Shown in pieces: positions 26,600-34,749 of a stretch of DNA of 64,000 nt (its first letter is position 1; each line of letters opens with the position of its first letter). The notes beneath the pieces were generated by a model that did no database searches, was not told where the DNA came from, and saw only the letters and a program-made list of their open reading frames with translations. Location of the stretch: the NCBI RefSeq assembly GCF_026339995.1, contig NZ_JAPEPT010000006.1:310001-374000 (forward strand), written 5' to 3'. Source of the stretch: Streptomyces sp. NBC_01481 (lineage in GTDB: Bacteria; Actinomycetota; Actinomycetes; Streptomycetales; Streptomycetaceae). Position numbers and translations under genes: made by a program.

Positions 26600-27762
26600 C
26601 TGGCCACCTCGCGCACGCCGTCGTCCACCCGTACGTCGTCGAAAGCACCGCGCAGGACGGTGCGCTCAAGTCCGTCGGGCCCGCTGCCGCCGCGCACATG
26701 GGCCACGAAGTCCTCGGCGATCTGCTGGTCGTCGCGTCCCTTCAGCCGCTGTGCGTACGAGAGGATCTCCTCCTTGTCGGAGCGCTCGGGCTCGAAGACC
26801 AGGCTGAGGGTGTACGGGAACCGCTCGGCCAGGCGCGCCATCGGCTCGGCCGGGCGGACGGCGTCGGTAATGGTGGCCTCGACGAACGACTGCTCGTGCG
26901 CTGCGAGGGCCGGGTCGTCGAGCAGTTCACCGAGCGGTCCGCGCAGCCGGGCGAGCGGCCGCGGCACGGGGCAGTCGATGCGCTCGGCCTCTATCTCGCC
27001 GTGCGCGCCGAGATCGATGAGCCACATCGTCTTGCGGTGGCTCGTCTCCGAGAAGGAGTAGGCGAGCGGCGATCCGGAGTAGCGCACGCGCTCGGTGATG
27101 GTCTGGCAGCCGTGCAGATGGCCGAGGGCGGCATAGTCGACGCCGTCGAAGACCCCGGCGGGCACGGCACATACGCCTCCCACGGTGATGTCCCGCTCGC
27201 TGTCGCTCTCCTCGCCGCCCGCCACGAAGGCGTGGGCGAGGACCACGGACCTGGTCCCCGGCTCCCGGGTCGCGAGGTCGGCGCGCACCCGCTCCATGGC
27301 CGCGCCGATGACGGACTCGTGGCCCGCCTTCTCCGTCCTGAACTCGTCCTTCACCAGGGCCGGTTCGAGATACGGCAGTCCGTAGCAGGCCACCTCGCCG
27401 TGCGCGTCACTCAGCAGCACCGGTGTCGCGCACCCGGCCGGGTCGGTCCGCAGATGGATCCCGGCGCGCTCGATCAGCCCCGCCCCGACACCGAGCCGGC
27501 GCGCCGAGTCGTGGTTTCCGGAGATCATCACGGTCGGCACTCCGGCTGCGGAGAGCTGGTGCAGCGCGCGGTCGAACAGCTCGACGGCGGCGAGCGGCGG
27601 CACCGCCCGGTCGTACACATCTCCCGCGACCAGTACCGCGTCCACGTCGCGATCGCGCACCGTCGCCACCAGGTGGTCGAGGAACGCCGCCTGGGCGTCG
27701 AGCATGCTCACCCGGTGGAGCGAACGCCCCAGGTGCCAGTCCGACGTATGCAGGAATCTCAT
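26596..27762 (-). CDS. sbcD: Exonuclease subunit SbcD
   Basis: 388 residues, a metallophosphoesterase of the Mre11/SbcD family. Metal ligands are visible in MRFLHTSDWHLGRSLH, LVAGDVYDRAVP, MISGNHDSARRLG and GHLHGCQ. It is the Mn2+-dependent nuclease partner of SbcC. It is the first gene of the sbcDC operon; the next gene upstream (yigZ-like) lies 42 bases away in the same direction, so all three may share a message. Confidence 0.96.
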   Translation of the reverse strand: MRFLHTSDWHLGRSLHRVSMLDAQAAFLDHLVATVRDRDVDAVLVAGDVYDRAVPPLAAVELFDRALHQLSAAGVPTVMISGNHDSARRLGVGAGLIERAGIHLRTDPAGCATPVLLSDAHGEVACYGLPYLEPALVKDEFRTEKAGHESVIGAAMERVRADLATREPGTRSVVLAHAFVAGGEESDSERDITVGGVCAVPAGVFDGVDYAALGHLHGCQTITERVRYSGSPLAYSFSETSHRKTMWLIDLGAHGEIEAERIDCPVPRPLARLRGPLGELLDDPALAAHEQSFVEATITDAVRPAEPMARLAERFPYTLSLVFEPERSDKEEILSYAQRLKGRDDQQIAEDFVAHVRGGSGPDGLERTVLRGAFDDVRVDDGVREVAR

Positions 27763-27804
27763 GATCCCCGAGAGTATCGGTGGGGTCTGACATCACGGGC
27801 GGCT

Positions 27805-28431
27805 TCAGGCGTCTCCATACGCCTCGCCCCTCAGCTCCAGTCCCGCCGTCCCCGCCGTGGCGTCGGCCAGCCAGCCGCGGAAGGCGTCCACATCGGCGTC
27901 CGGCAGCCCGATCTCGATCGTCACTGCCTCCCCGTACCGCACCTCGCGCACCGTGCGTCCGGTCGCCCGCAGATCGTTCTCCAGCTTGCCTGCCCGCTGG
28001 TGGTCGACGGTGACGGTGGCCAGCCGGAACCGCTGCCGGGTGATGGTGCCCAGCGCGTCCAGGGCCTCGCCCACGACTGAGCCGTACGCCCTGATCAGCC
28101 CGCCCGCGCCGAGTTTCACACCGCCGTAGTACCGGGTCACGACGGCGACGGCATAGCGGACATCACGCCGCATCAGCATCTGCAGCATGGGCACACCCGC
28201 CGTGCCGCCGGGTTCGCCGTCGTCGCTCGCCTTCTGTACGGAGGCATCGGCGCCGATGACGTACGCGAAGCAGTTGTGCGTGGCGGTCGGGTGCTCCTTG
28301 CGGATGCGTGCGACGAAGGCCTGCGCCTCCTGTTCGGTCGCGGCGGGCGCGAGCGCGCAGATGAAGCGCGATCTGTTGATCTCGGTCTCGTGCACGCCCG
28401 CGCGGGCGACCGTCCGGTACTGCTCCTGCAT
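27805..28431 (-). CDS. YigZ/IMPACT family protein
   Basis: 208 residues with the UPF0029 (IMPACT N-terminal) domain in the first 125 residues: SRFICALAPAATEQEAQAFV, ATHNCFAYVIG and GEPGGTAGVPML are family motifs. The C-terminal part is the YigZ DUF1949 domain. The family is widespread and linked to translation or stress in eukaryotes; its bacterial function is not settled. It is divergent from the CoA-binding protein gene and probably heads a message that continues into sbcDC. Confidence 0.92.
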   Translation of the reverse strand: MQEQYRTVARAGVHETEINRSRFICALAPAATEQEAQAFVARIRKEHPTATHNCFAYVIGADASVQKASDDGEPGGTAGVPMLQMLMRRDVRYAVAVVTRYYGGVKLGAGGLIRAYGSVVGEALDALGTITRQRFRLATVTVDHQRAGKLENDLRATGRTVREVRYGEAVTIEIGLPDADVDAFRGWLADATAGTAGLELRGEAYGDA

Positions 28432-28532
28432 CCGGCCACCCTATGCGCCTGCGAAGGACAAGAGCGCGCAGGGAAGCGGAGGCGAGGGAGGCGGAGGGGA
28501 ATGCTCCGCGCGGGCCGCCCGTTGTCAGATGC

Positions 28533-28940
28533 ATGTACGCAGACGCAGAGACGATCCGCAGGATCCTTACCTCCACGGGCGACACCTGGGCGGTCGTCGG
28601 CCTGTCGAACAACCAGTCACGGGCGGCGTACGGGGTCGCCGACGTCCTCCAGCGCTACGGCAAGCGCATCGTCCCGGTGCACCCCAAGGCCGAGACGGTG
28701 CACGGCGAGCAGGGGTACGCGACGCTCGCGGACATCCCCTTCGACGTCGACGTGGTCGATGTCTTCGTCAATTCGGGCCTCGCGGGACCGGTCGCGGACG
28801 AGGCGGCGGCGATCGGCGCGAAGGCGATCTGGTTCCAGCTGGGCGTGATCGACGAGGACGCCTATGAGCGCACCCGCGCGAGCGGCCTGGACATGGTGAT
28901 GGACCGCTGCCCGGCGATCGAGATCCCCCGGCTGGGCTGA
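28533..28940 (+). CDS. CoA-binding domain protein (YccU type)
   Basis: 135 residues forming one Rossmann CoA-binding domain. Motifs are WAVVGLSNNQSRAAYGVADV, RIVPVHPKAETVHGEQGYAT and VVDVFVNSGLAGPVADEAAA. The C-terminal motif VMDRCPAIEIPRLG is typical of stand-alone YccU-like proteins. It may bind CoA or a CoA thioester in a regulatory role; no enzyme activity is implied. The ATG at 28533 fits the family start; the frame is open upstream to 28443. It is the last clearly conserved core gene before the accessory RiPP locus. Confidence 0.9.
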   Translation: MYADAETIRRILTSTGDTWAVVGLSNNQSRAAYGVADVLQRYGKRIVPVHPKAETVHGEQGYATLADIPFDVDVVDVFVNSGLAGPVADEAAAIGAKAIWFQLGVIDEDAYERTRASGLDMVMDRCPAIEIPRLG

Positions 28941-29463
28941 CGAGGGCGCGGCCCGACACCGGACCCGGCAAGGGAGAACGTGGGAAAGCACGGGGACTCT
29001 TGGGAGCACACGGGTTGTGCGGGTATGTGCCGAGCCTGGGCACGCGCCGATACGGGAATCCATCTCCGGGAGGCACCAGTTGGGGTAACTGTTTCGGACC
29101 CAGGACAGCCGGGATCTGGCCGTCGAATTGCACGGGTTAAGGTCAGACCGGTGCTTGTCGAACGCCTCACCATCGCGACCGGCTTCCAACGCGCGCACGG
29201 CGGGGTCGATGCCGGTACACGCGGGTATATCCCGAGTGCTCGTCCTGGATCCGGCGGGCGAGCGAGCTCCTGCCGAGGGCAGAGTGCGTGCCGCTGAGGT
29301 AGAGCAGAGGAAGCGGCGCCACCGGATGTCGAAGGCGTCGTCGCTCGGGCTGGGTGGCATCCGGTCGTAAACGTTGCGGGCCTTGCGGATGCGGCGGCGC
29401 GTTTCCACCGCATCCGACAGAATGCTCATCACATCGCCACCCTGCCGACTGCGAGGACGATGT
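28941..29463. other. Gap without an intact gene
   Basis: These 523 bases hold no convincing gene. On the minus strand, from an ATG at 29429, about 40 codons look coding (SILSDAVETRRRIRKARNVY, then SDDAFDIRWRRFL). After that the coding signal appears to shift to the next frame (YLSGTHSALGRSSLARRI) and soon meets a stop. This may be the remains of a decayed gene at the edge of the accessory locus. The promoter of the oxygenase gene must lie near 29380-29450 but is not obvious. Confidence 0.4.
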
Positions 29464-30357
29464 ATGGAAACGGACTCCATGGACACCCGGCTGACGAATT
29501 TATGCGTCGACGACAGGTCGATCAGACTCGACTGCACGAGTGAATGGCTGCGGACGCACCGGAACCGTCTGTCGGTATGCGGAATCCATTTGGCGACTCC
29601 TGAGGAGGTGGCGCACGGAGGGTTCCCTGAGCACGCGATCGTCCCAGATGCTCCTATCCCTTTGGCAACCGAGCACCTCGAGGCCATCATGCAGTTCGTG
29701 GCGGCTCCCGAAACACCTGCCGGCTTGTGCCTTGGCTTCGGGAGGCTGCCCTGCTCTGACCGGCTGGTGAGAGATGCCGCGGAAGAGGCCGCCCAACTGG
29801 ACTTTCTCCCGCACCACGGCTCCCGGTATGCACTGGGGCCGCATTCGGGACGACTGGTGGATGTCCTCACGGCCCGGCCCGGCACGCGGACGACCACGGT
29901 GGCCGACCCTCGCATCGAACGGTACTCGGAGTCCATCCGGACCCGCCGTGTCGGCATGCATTACGACAACGCATGGACAAGCGGCGGCGAGGGCGAACGT
30001 TATGCGCGCAGCGTTCGCGTCGCATCGGCCGATCGGCGCATCATTCACAACATGGGGCCCGGCACCCGCTCAATTGTTGTGGCACTGAACATGTCGTGCC
30101 TGCATCTGTCTGACCGGGTGAGTCCTGGCAACGGCGAGGACATACCAACTTCCAAGAATCTCCGAGACTTCCTGGTCGAGCACCCGGACGAGGCGTCAAG
30201 GATCGTTTGCCTCGTCTGGACGATCGAAGTCGGAGAACTCGTGGTCCTGCCCGCCGGAATCGCAATGCACGACGGATCGATGGAAGGGCATCGGGACACG
30301 TCTCGTGCCCTTGTTTTCGCAGGGAAGTTTCCCCGTCGCGCATTCTCCGACATGTGA
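29464..30357 (+). CDS. Probable 2OG-Fe(II) oxygenase of a RiPP locus
   Basis: 297 residues. The C-terminal half shows the jelly-roll iron motif: H166-x-D168 (GMHYDNAW), a distal His (H269 or H276 in GIAMHDGSMEGHRDTS) and the 2-oxoglutarate-binding R281 (SRALVFAGKF). The N-terminal 150 residues are not recognised. Its position beside a radical SAM maturase and a small precursor suggests that it hydroxylates the crosslinked peptide, as YhhC-type oxygenases do in cyclophane peptide loci; that name is from memory. The ATG at 29464 has GAGGA six bases upstream. Leu13 is a rare TTA codon (29500-29502), implying bldA-dependent translation. The stop is three bases from the convergent precursor stop. 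Confidence 0.7.
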   Translation: METDSMDTRLTNLCVDDRSIRLDCTSEWLRTHRNRLSVCGIHLATPEEVAHGGFPEHAIVPDAPIPLATEHLEAIMQFVAAPETPAGLCLGFGRLPCSDRLVRDAAEEAAQLDFLPHHGSRYALGPHSGRLVDVLTARPGTRTTTVADPRIERYSESIRTRRVGMHYDNAWTSGGEGERYARSVRVASADRRIIHNMGPGTRSIVVALNMSCLHLSDRVSPGNGEDIPTSKNLRDFLVEHPDEASRIVCLVWTIEVGELVVLPAGIAMHDGSMEGHRDTSRALVFAGKFPRRAFSDM

Positions 30358-30360
30358 GGA

Positions 30361-30549
30361 TCAGGCACCTGCCCGGCTCCAGGTCTGGTTCATCGACTGG
30401 AACTTGTGAAAGACGAGGCCACCGACGGGGAGGGCATTGGCACCGCTCCTGCATATCGGCCGCAGCAGCCACTCGAGACGTTCCGCGTGGGCCAGGATGG
30501 TCTCTTCGAGGCTCATGTCCGGATCGGGTTCAGAGATCATGGTCGACAT
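30361..30549 (-). CDS. Putative RiPP precursor peptide, 62 residues
   Basis: A 62-residue peptide with an acidic leader (residues 1-30, helical LEETILAHAERLEWLLRP) and a Gly/Pro hinge (about 36-44), then a C-terminal core. The core holds three aromatic-x-K/S/R triplets: F47-H-K49, F50-Q-S52 and W57-S-R59. Such triplets are where radical SAM maturases make three-residue cyclophanes between the aromatic ring and the beta carbon of the third residue. AAGGAG lies about eight bases before the ATG. The start lies inside the end of the radical SAM gene (13-base overlap), so the two are coupled. It has no C-terminal FxSxx. Candidate only; the product has not been seen. Confidence 0.72.
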   Translation of the reverse strand: MSTMISEPDPDMSLEETILAHAERLEWLLRPICRSGANALPVGGLVFHKFQSMNQTWSRAGA

Positions 30550-31652
30550 AACAGCGCTCCTTCGATCTTCGCCTGATGAAGATTTCGACAGTAGGACGTC
30601 TCGGTGCCATCGAGTCGACCCAGCTCGAAGTACTTGTTCGCCGGCCAACTTCCGCCGCAGACCGCGGCGTAGCGGCACTTCCGACGGCACGCGTCCACAC
30701 CGGCGAGCGCCTCACGGACCCACTCCACGGCACCGGCCCGGGTGAGCAGATCCTCGAGGGGGTGCTTCAGCACGTTGCCAATGGTGAACAACCCGTGCCG
30801 TGGATGGCCGAAGCCCGCGAGGTCCGGAGACATGACGGCCACCTCCCCGTCGTAAGAGATGGTCGGAATGGGCTCTACAGGAATGTCCAGGATTCCTGCT
30901 GCAGTGATGCCTGATCGCACCGCGTCATAGCAGTTCGCCACCGATTCGAGCTCCCGCAGCCGCACCACAGGATTCGCCCGCCACTGCGCGAAGAGTTCAG
31001 CGAAGAACGCCACCCATTCGCTTCTGGTCGCTCGCGACGGGGCACGGTGCGAGCCCTTCGCCTCCTCAGGAAGGATTCCGAGCTGTTCCGCCCCGAGGTC
31101 GCATGCATGGGCGTATATGGATCGAGCAGCCTCCGGCGAGGGATCACGCAGCACGGACAGCACGTCAAACGGAATCCTTCTGCGCACCAGCACCGCGATC
31201 CCCGCCGCTATTCTCCGCCCGGCTGGTGCACCCGCTCGTGTGACACGGCCCAGGTTCATGGCCTCGGGGCCGTCCACGCTGACGGATATCTGGACGCGAT
31301 ACCGGTCGAACAGGTCGCACCAGGCGTCGTCGATCAGGGTGGCATTCGTCTGGAACCGATGGACTGTGCCGGGGAGCCACACGGAAAGCAATTCCTCGAA
31401 CTTTCGAACGCCTAACGTGAGCGGCTCGCCCGCGTGCCAGAGGACTTCCACGCGATGGCCGGAGTCGCTCCAGCGTGCTGCCGCCTCTGCGGCGGCACGG
31501 TTGACGGCAGCCGGCATGTCCAGGCGCTTTTCCCGATCTGGTAGATAGCAGTATCTGCAGTCGAGATTGCATAACGTCGTGGGCTGCATCACCATCAAGG
31601 ACGGCCGCATACCAAGAGTTGCCCCGCTCTCCTCTTCGGACGCCGAACGCAC
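30537..31652 (-). CDS. Radical SAM/SPASM peptide maturase
   Basis: 371 residues. The [4Fe-4S] SAM cluster motif CX3CX2C is C28-N-L-D-C32-R-Y-C35, followed by the radical SAM barrel (EVLWHAGEPLTLG, SVSVDGPEAMN). The C-terminal SPASM region holds further cluster cysteines (CRRKCRYAAVCGGSWPANKY, then ETSYC), like FxsB/YhhB-type cyclophane-forming maturases. It should crosslink the downstream 62-residue peptide. I chose the GTG at 31652 because AGGAG lies seven bases upstream; GTG 31658 is too close to it. Leu80 is a rare TTA codon (31415-31413). The maturase is encoded before its substrate, the reverse of the usual order. Confidence 0.86.
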   Translation of the reverse strand: MRSASEEESGATLGMRPSLMVMQPTTLCNLDCRYCYLPDREKRLDMPAAVNRAAAEAAARWSDSGHRVEVLWHAGEPLTLGVRKFEELLSVWLPGTVHRFQTNATLIDDAWCDLFDRYRVQISVSVDGPEAMNLGRVTRAGAPAGRRIAAGIAVLVRRRIPFDVLSVLRDPSPEAARSIYAHACDLGAEQLGILPEEAKGSHRAPSRATRSEWVAFFAELFAQWRANPVVRLRELESVANCYDAVRSGITAAGILDIPVEPIPTISYDGEVAVMSPDLAGFGHPRHGLFTIGNVLKHPLEDLLTRAGAVEWVREALAGVDACRRKCRYAAVCGGSWPANKYFELGRLDGTETSYCRNLHQAKIEGALLCRP

Positions 31653-31690
31653 GCGCACGCTCCTGGGGGCCGTCCTACGGGTGCCTTTCC

Positions 31691-31719
31691 ATGCAACAGC
31701 GGCGCCGCAACCCTGTCAA
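31691..31719 (-). promoter_or_regulatory. Predicted promoter of the radical SAM/precursor operon
   Basis: On the minus strand a perfect -35 TTGACA (31719-31714) is followed after 17 bases by TTGCAT (31696-31691), a weak -10. The maturase start lies about 40 bases downstream. Confidence 0.45.
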
Positions 31720-31772
31720 TGGCACCGGCGTTGAGCATTTCCGGATCCGAGGCGTCCGCTTCTTCACTGTTA

Positions 31773-31802
31773 TGGACAGGCCTTGACGCGCCCCGGTATC
31801 AT
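31773..31802 (+). promoter_or_regulatory. Predicted promoter of the STAND gene
   Basis: TGGACA (31773-31778) and TATCAT (31797-31802) are 18 bases apart and match -35 and -10 boxes. The ATG of the STAND gene is 33 bases further on, preceded by AGAGGA. The promoter faces away from the radical SAM promoter in a 182-base shared region. Confidence 0.45.
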
Positions 31803-31834
31803 AAAACCCCACACTCAGAGGATTATTGTGGCGC

Positions 31835-34006
31835 ATGACAGATCGAAATGATCCACATCCCTTGAGCGGCACGCACAACGATCTTTCCGGTTCTGCAGAC
31901 AACATCATCCAGGCGGGTCACATTCTCGGTGGCGTGCACTTTCACTCCGACCGGGCAAGACAGGCGACGGTACTCCGGCAGCTTCCCCCCGTGCCGACCC
32001 ATTTCACCGGCAGGGCGGCGGAACTTGCTCGGCTTGAGGCGATCCTGGCGACTTCGGACGCGAGTGCGCAGCCGACCGTGGTGGTCTCGGCACTCGCCGG
32101 CGCTGCCGGAGTCGGAAAGACGGCCCTCGCGGTTCACTGGGCCCACACCCTGCGAGAGCGCTTCCCCGACGGCGATCTGTACATCAATCTCCAGGGCTAT
32201 GACGTCGGCCCTCCGCTCTCGGCCCTCCAGGCCCTGGAGCATTTCCTCTTGAGTCTGGACGTGCCTCCGGAACGCATCCCTCAGGACCTGGGCGCCCGGA
32301 CAAGTCTGTACCGTACGCTCGTCAGCAGGCGACGTCTGATCATTCTGCTGGACAATGTGCGCAATGCCGCTCAGGTGCGCCCCCTCCTTCCCGGCACATC
32401 GCCGTCCTTCGTGCTCGTGACCAGCCGCAGCCAGCTGTCCGGTCTGGTCGTCCGAGAAGGGGCTCAGCGGATCGTCATCGACTCGCTCGCCCCGGAGGAA
32501 TCGATCGAACTGCTCCGCTCAATTATCGGCAGGCCCCGCGTAGATGCTGAACCCGCGGCCTCGGCCCAGCTGGCGGGCTCCTGCGTCCACCTCCCTCTGG
32601 CCCTGTGCATCGCCGCCGAGCAGGCAGTTGCTCGCCCGCATCTCTCCATCGAGGCACTGGCAGCGGAGGTTGAGTCCGGAAGCAGTCGACTGGATGCGCT
32701 GGCAACCAACGATGACGACGAGACAACGGCGGTCCGTGAGGTCTTCTCCTGGTCGTACCGCAACCTGTCCCCGACAGCCGCAAGGACGTTCCGCCTGCTC
32801 GGGCTGCCATCAGGGCCAGAGATCTGTGTTACCGCGACCGCGGCTCTTACCGGGCTCACGCCGACACAGGCCGCCCGCGTCCTGGCCGGGCTCGCCAGTT
32901 CACACCTGCTCGAGACAGTGGGACCCGATCGCTATCGGATCCACGATCTGCTTCGCGACTACGCCGCCGAGCGTACCTTGGCGGACGATGCCGAAGAGGA
33001 TCGTGCGGCCGCCCTGCGGCGGCTCCTGACGTGGTATCTGTTCGCCGCTGAGGCAGCGGCGGCAGTGCTCGACGTCCGCCGGGGTGCCGCACCCTTCGAC
33101 ATGACGGTGGGCGACCGTCCCGACCCTGCGCTGACGATCGAGTTCCGCTCCAGCAGGGCGGCGACGGACTGGTGTGAGAGGGAGTTTCTCAATCTTCTCT
33201 CAGCCTGCCGCCAGGCCGCCGAGTTGGGCGAGGACGTCGTGGCTTGGCAGCTGCCCATCGCGCTTCGATCCTTCTTCCAGTTACGAAGTCCGACCACTGA
33301 CTGGATCACGTCCACCGAGAAGGGTCTGGCTGCCGCTCGGCGTCTGGATGACAGAGCTGCAGAGGCGACTGTCCTAAGGACCTTGGGGGCCGCGCACTAC
33401 TACTGCGGTCGGTACGAGGAGTCCTTGCAGCACAATTGCGAGGCCCTGGCGGTCTGCCGAGAGATCGGCGAGGACGAGGGCTGGTACCTGAACAGCGTTG
33501 GAGACGCTCTGGTGTCGCTCGGCCGCTTCGAGGAGGCGATCGACTGCCTGCGGCAGGCTCTGACCGCCTCCGAACGGAACGGCGATGCCTCCCTTACCGC
33601 TCACACTCTGGAGAACATCGCCCCCGCGTACCGCGCCTTGGGACGCGATGACAAAGCGATAGATTCGCTGCAGGAGTCTCTGAGGATTTTCCGGAACCTC
33701 GGCCGTGCATACGGTGAGGGGCTCGTTCTGGACAAACTTGCCGCTACGCATCTGTCCCTGGGTCGCTTCGATGAGGCGGTCGGCTGCGGCCGGCAGGCGC
33801 TCGATCTGCACACGAAAGTCGGAAATCGCCTGGGCGAGGCGAACACTTTGCGCGTTCTTGCCGACGCTTTCAAGAACATGGGCCAGCCCCTCGAGGCCCG
33901 AAACCACGGGCAGCGCGCGCTGGCGATACTCGAGGGCCTGGGGCACCGTGATGCGGCAGACGTGAGCCTTGAATTGTGCGCGGTCGATGGCGGGAGTCAG
34001 CAATAG
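31835..34006 (+). CDS. STAND NTPase (NB-ARC) with TPR repeats and N-terminal QAG/GGVHFH motif
   Basis: 723 residues. A short N-terminal motif (about 15-37, NDLSGSADNIIQAGHILGG then VHFH) precedes an NB-ARC NTPase with Walker A GAAGVGKT (89-96) and Walker B RLIILLDNV. A winged-helix region and TPR repeats (about 510-710, e.g. GRFEEAIDCLRQAL, GRFDEAVGCGRQAL) follow. There is no OmpR/BTAD DNA-binding domain, so it is not a SARP activator. Similar STAND-TPR proteins accompany FxSxx-type radical SAM peptide loci. The N-terminal motif resembles bacterial amyloid-signalling motifs that recruit an effector. Leu483 is a rare TTA codon (33281-33283). Start ATG 31835 is preceded by AGAGGA. Confidence 0.85.
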   Translation: MTDRNDPHPLSGTHNDLSGSADNIIQAGHILGGVHFHSDRARQATVLRQLPPVPTHFTGRAAELARLEAILATSDASAQPTVVVSALAGAAGVGKTALAVHWAHTLRERFPDGDLYINLQGYDVGPPLSALQALEHFLLSLDVPPERIPQDLGARTSLYRTLVSRRRLIILLDNVRNAAQVRPLLPGTSPSFVLVTSRSQLSGLVVREGAQRIVIDSLAPEESIELLRSIIGRPRVDAEPAASAQLAGSCVHLPLALCIAAEQAVARPHLSIEALAAEVESGSSRLDALATNDDDETTAVREVFSWSYRNLSPTAARTFRLLGLPSGPEICVTATAALTGLTPTQAARVLAGLASSHLLETVGPDRYRIHDLLRDYAAERTLADDAEEDRAAALRRLLTWYLFAAEAAAAVLDVRRGAAPFDMTVGDRPDPALTIEFRSSRAATDWCEREFLNLLSACRQAAELGEDVVAWQLPIALRSFFQLRSPTTDWITSTEKGLAAARRLDDRAAEATVLRTLGAAHYYCGRYEESLQHNCEALAVCREIGEDEGWYLNSVGDALVSLGRFEEAIDCLRQALTASERNGDASLTAHTLENIAPAYRALGRDDKAIDSLQESLRIFRNLGRAYGEGLVLDKLAATHLSLGRFDEAVGCGRQALDLHTKVGNRLGEANTLRVLADAFKNMGQPLEARNHGQRALAILEGLGHRDAADVSLELCAVDGGSQQ

Positions 34007-34151
34007 CCGAACCAATACTGAGGCAGCGGACCGAGATTCGTTGGCTCGTTCGCCGGGCGTACCTCCCTCAGATACGCAGCGCCTGCGAGGAGGCCGCATG
34101 GTCACCCCGTTGGCCGCCTGTCCTGTGCGCGCCACGCCGAACGGCCAAGAG

Positions 34152-34706
34152 CTAGGTTCCCAGTCCTTCGACAGTCACCGCGCCCGGCAGCTCCACGAAC
34201 GTCTTCCCCGGCACGATCAGCTTCCCGCGCCGGCGTCCGCTTCCGATGAGCACCCACTCCGTGTCGACCACCGAGGAGTCGACCAGCAGCGGCCATTCGG
34301 CGGGCAGCCCGATGGGTGTGATGCCGCCGTACTCCATCCCCGTCTCGCCGACCGCCGTGTCCATCGAGGCGAACGACGCCTTGCGGGCGCCCAGTTGTTT
34401 GCGGACGACCCCATTCACATCCACCCGGGTGCTGGACAGGACCACACACGCCGCGAGCGTCGACTCGCCGCCGCGCTTGCCCGAGACGACCACGCAGTTC
34501 GCCGACTGTTCGAGCAGCTCCCGCCCGTAGTGCTCGACGAAGGCGGCGGTGTCCGCGATCTCCGGGTCGGTGTCGACGTAGATCAGCTGCTGGACGGGGA
34601 TGTCGCCGTGCCATTCCCGCACGGCGTCGGCAACAGGCTCAGTGAGCAGTTCGAGGCAGTCGACGGCGGGCCGGGCGTCGTCGAAAGTGCCGATGGGAGC
34701 GCGCAT
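34152..34706 (-). CDS. YbaK/aminoacyl-tRNA deacylase domain protein
   Basis: 184 residues with the YbaK/ProX editing-domain fold in residues about 50-180. Family features are SANCVVVSGKRGGESTLAAC, RKQLGARKASFASMD and GGITPIGLPAEWPLLVD. Such proteins hydrolyse mischarged aminoacyl-tRNAs, mostly Cys- or Ala-tRNAPro. The N-terminal 50 residues are an extension often seen in actinobacteria. It marks the return to core genes after the RiPP locus. The next gene upstream on the same strand (a cupin regulator) is 44 bases away. Confidence 0.88.
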   Translation of the reverse strand: MRAPIGTFDDARPAVDCLELLTEPVADAVREWHGDIPVQQLIYVDTDPEIADTAAFVEHYGRELLEQSANCVVVSGKRGGESTLAACVVLSSTRVDVNGVVRKQLGARKASFASMDTAVGETGMEYGGITPIGLPAEWPLLVDSSVVDTEWVLIGSGRRRGKLIVPGKTFVELPGAVTVEGLGT

Positions 34707-34749
34707 TGGGCCACGCTAACAGCCGCTCCCACACTGGCGGTTGAGCTTC

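Noticed and set aside
24500..27061. An 853-codon open frame antisense to sbcC and sbcD
   Set aside because: It is a shadow of high-GC coding on the other strand. SbcC and SbcD on the minus strand have clear motifs over the same bases.
30361..30549. Assignment of the precursor to the FxSxx-COOH (FxsA) family
   Set aside because: The peptide ends in WSRAGA and lacks the C-terminal FxSxx. The maturase type is similar but the precursor class is not shown.
31835..34006. Annotation of the STAND protein as an AfsR/SARP-type activator
   Set aside because: The N-terminal OmpR-like DNA-binding and BTAD domains are absent; only NB-ARC and TPR parts are present.
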